From an uncultured Micrococcales bacterium (lineage in GTDB: Bacteria; Actinomycetota; Actinomycetes; Actinomycetales; Microbacteriaceae), in assembly GCA_913060985.1 (NCBI GenBank), contig CAJXTQ010000022.1, forward strand, positions 1 through 8,285: DNA of 8,285 nucleotides. Reading direction: 5' to 3'. The notes below the pieces were generated by a model, which searched no databases, was not told the DNA's origin, and saw only the letters and a list, made by a program, of their open reading frames with translations. Of the stretch, positions 6,599 to 8,285 are shown one piece after another (position 1 is the stretch's first letter; each line of letters begins with the position of its first letter). Position numbers and translations under genes: made by a program.

Positions 6599-8032
6599 GT
6601 GAGCTCTTTCTGGCAAAAAACCTCTGTGGCTGAGTCAAGTGTTGTTTGGCTTGAGGCACTCATGGCGGACTGGCAGCTCATCGCTGATTTGGCTTTCGCG
6701 GACTTGGTGATGTGGGTACCTACCAAAGAGGGGTTTATTGCCGCAGGTCACGCAAGGCCGTCTTCCGCTGCAACAAGGTTTTATCGAGACATAACTGGAA
6801 ATTTCCCTCAGCGAAATTGGGAAGTTCAGATTGAAATCGCCTGGAAGGAAAGGGCAATTTCGACCTCCGCGGGGAGTCGAGACTACGACAACCCTGATCA
6901 GTTGACGGCGATTCCAGTGATGTCCCCAGCAAAAGAAATAATCGCAGTAATTACCCGGCACACCTCAAATCGAGCAGGGTTTTATTCAAACAAACTCGAA
7001 AAGGCATACCTGTCTTGCGCCAATGATCTTTTGAATATGGTTAGCACTGGCGATTTTCCCAACAAAGACGCTGGAACTGGTCCTCGTAGAGGTGCACCAA
7101 GAGCTAATGACGGCCTAATCAGGGTTGACAGCGATGGGCGCGTGACATTTGCAAGCCCCAATGCTCTGAGTGCGTTCAATCGAGCCGGAATTCAGGGCGA
7201 GCTCGAGGGGGAGATTCTTGCCGAACTTGCCGTAAAAGGCAATGATTCACTTCTTCAAGTAGATGAGGGTCTGCCAATGGTGCTCAGCGCTAAAGACAGT
7301 TGGAGAAGTGACCTAAGTACCCTTACCTCGACAATCTCAATTCGTTCAATTCCCTTGATGAAGGACGGGTCGCGAATTGGTGGTTTGATCCTTGTTCGAG
7401 ACGTTACCCAGCTCAGGGACAGGGAACGAGAGCTTATGACCAAAGACGTGACAATTAGGGAGATCCACCACCGAGTGAAGAATAATCTGCAGACGGTTTC
7501 CAGTTTGCTTAAGATCCAGGCTCGAAAATCAGAGAGCGAAGAGGTGAAGAACTCTCTGCAGCAAGCTTTGAGAAGAGTAAATGCAATTGGATTGGTCCAT
7601 GAGGCATTGAGTGAGGTCAGTCAGCAAGATGTTGAATTTGATGATGTTTTCCAACAAATACTTCGCCTAGTCGGCGAGCTATATGCAAGCTATCACGCAA
7701 CCGTTGAGACCAATATCGAGGGAAAGTTTGGTGTCCTTCCAAGCGAGCGAGCCACCCCGCTGGCAATTGCGTTGACTGAGATTGTTTCAAATGCAGTCGA
7801 GCATGGCCTAAAAGACCGTAGCGGGGTTGTCACAGTGACGGTAAACAGAGACTCAAAACGCTTAGATATTGAAGTAACAGACGATGGTCACGGAATGCCT
7901 GAGGGCAAAGAGGGTTCGGGCTTGGGCACCCAAATAATTAGAAGCTTGGTTGAAGGCGAGTTGCGGGGGAGTATTGCTTGGACAGCACCGATCCGCGGTG
8001 GAACCCGAGTTAAGCTCTCTATTCCCTGTTAG
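6599..8032 (+). CDS. pdtaS: PdtaS-type sensor histidine kinase (HisKA_2 family)
   Basis: This 477-residue soluble kinase has no signal peptide or membrane segment. The N-terminal GAF-like domain (about 13-150) carries VVWLEALMADWQLIADLAFADLVMWVPT, characteristic of PdtaS. A PAS-like domain (about 170-275) ends in GGLILVRDVTQLRDRE. The HisKA_2 domain has the phospho-acceptor block REIHHRVKNNLQTVSSLL at 287-304 (H290 or H291), and the HATPase domain has the N box around N398 (LTEIVSNAVEHG), DDGHGMP (428-434) and GSGLGTQI (439-446). In mycobacteria PdtaS phosphorylates PdtaR, an ANTAR-domain antiterminator; its N-terminal domains have been linked to c-di-GMP and copper/NO sensing. No pdtaR is in the window. 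GTG 6599 has little ribosome-binding sequence, nine bases after the ATPase gene stop, and GTG 6626 is an alternative; an in-frame TAG at 6587 blocks earlier starts. It converges with whiB1, as in M. tuberculosis. Confidence 0.92.
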   Translation: MSSFWQKTSVAESSVVWLEALMADWQLIADLAFADLVMWVPTKEGFIAAGHARPSSAATRFYRDITGNFPQRNWEVQIEIAWKERAISTSAGSRDYDNPDQLTAIPVMSPAKEIIAVITRHTSNRAGFYSNKLEKAYLSCANDLLNMVSTGDFPNKDAGTGPRRGAPRANDGLIRVDSDGRVTFASPNALSAFNRAGIQGELEGEILAELAVKGNDSLLQVDEGLPMVLSAKDSWRSDLSTLTSTISIRSIPLMKDGSRIGGLILVRDVTQLRDRERELMTKDVTIREIHHRVKNNLQTVSSLLKIQARKSESEEVKNSLQQALRRVNAIGLVHEALSEVSQQDVEFDDVFQQILRLVGELYASYHATVETNIEGKFGVLPSERATPLAIALTEIVSNAVEHGLKDRSGVVTVTVNRDSKRLDIEVTDDGHGMPEGKEGSGLGTQIIRSLVEGELRGSIAWTAPIRGGTRVKLSIPC

Positions 8033-8283
8033 CCGGCCCTGCGGGCTCTTGCATACTTGCGCTTTAGCGAGCGACGCTCGTCTTCGCTGAGCCCACCCCA
8101 AACACCGGTGTCCTGATTTTCGCGGATTGCATATTCAAGGCACTGGGCGGCTACGTCACATTGTCGACAAATTGATTTGGCCTGTTCAATCTGCTCCAGA
8201 GCGGGTCCGGTGTTTCCTACAGGGAAGAAGAGTTCTGGATCCTCATTGAGGCATCGAGCTTCATTCAGCCAAGACATGTCCAT
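8029..8283 (-). CDS. whiB1: WhiB1-type iron-sulfur transcriptional regulator
   Basis: This 84-residue Wbl protein has all four cluster-ligating cysteines (C11, C39, C42, C48, with C39-x2-C42-x5-C48), the turn GVWGG at 60-64, and a basic C-terminal DNA-binding tail (ERRSLKRKYARARRAG). The motifs DPELFFPVGNTGPA and QDTGVWGGLSEDERR match WhiB1 rather than other Wbl classes. WhiB1 holds a [4Fe-4S] cluster that reacts with nitric oxide and binds the primary sigma factor's region 4; it is essential in M. tuberculosis. The start is either codon 1 (8283-8281) or the second Met (8277-8275); the ribosome-binding site would lie beyond the window edge, so this cannot be settled, and the 5' end could be further out. 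Its TAA overlaps the pdtaS TAG by four bases. Proximity to pdtaS (Rv3220c/Rv3219 in M. tuberculosis) supports the paralogue assignment. Confidence 0.92.
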   Translation of the reverse strand: MDMSWLNEARCLNEDPELFFPVGNTGPALEQIEQAKSICRQCDVAAQCLEYAIRENQDTGVWGGLSEDERRSLKRKYARARRAG

Positions 8284-8285
8284 AT

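Noticed and set aside
8036..8046. GCCC-TGC-GGGC mini-hairpin at the whiB1/pdtaS junction as a terminator
   Set aside because: Only four perfect base pairs, inside the whiB1 coding end, with no U-tract on either strand.

Overview
This window looks like ordinary chromosome from an actinobacterium, most probably a small-genome, medium-GC member of the Microbacteriaceae (the freshwater Luna/Aquiluna/Rhodoluna type is a guess). The class-level call rests on an LpqB lipoprotein C-terminus, a PdtaS-type sensor kinase, a WhiB1-type iron-sulfur protein and an Rv3235-family protein, all in an actinobacterial gene order. Base composition is close to balanced and coding density is very high. No RNA gene, insertion sequence, CRISPR array or prophage signature was seen, and no gene-free stretch exceeds about 155 bases.

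Left part (1-4703, + strand): the 3' end of lpqB, a ComF-family phosphoribosyltransferase, the long form of hibernation promoting factor (hpf) and secA. From memory this is the Mycobacterium tuberculosis block Rv3244c-Rv3240c, which follows mtrAB. It combines envelope signalling (LpqB), ribosome dormancy (Hpf) and protein export (SecA).

Middle (4700-5213): an Rv3235-family gene on the - strand meets secA tail to tail, the two stop codons sharing the palindrome CTAG. A perfect 7-bp hairpin lies just past the secA stop. The 154-base divergent gap upstream holds one perfect and one near-perfect DnaA box.

Right part (5214-8283): a tightly packed + strand unit of a membrane-anchored SAF-domain (CpaB-like) protein, a MinD/CpaE-like ATPase with a degenerate P-loop (ATGA overlap), and a pdtaS histidine kinase that starts 9 bases later. 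A whiB1-type gene on the - strand converges on pdtaS with a 4-base overlap. The pdtaS/whiB1 convergent pair also matches M. tuberculosis (Rv3220c/Rv3219).

Most genes are well-known families. The least understood parts are the SAF/CpaE-like pair, which has no other pilus-assembly gene beside it and shares a likely transcript with a stress sensor kinase, and the paired DnaA boxes in its upstream region. Neither amounts to a clearly new system on sequence alone.
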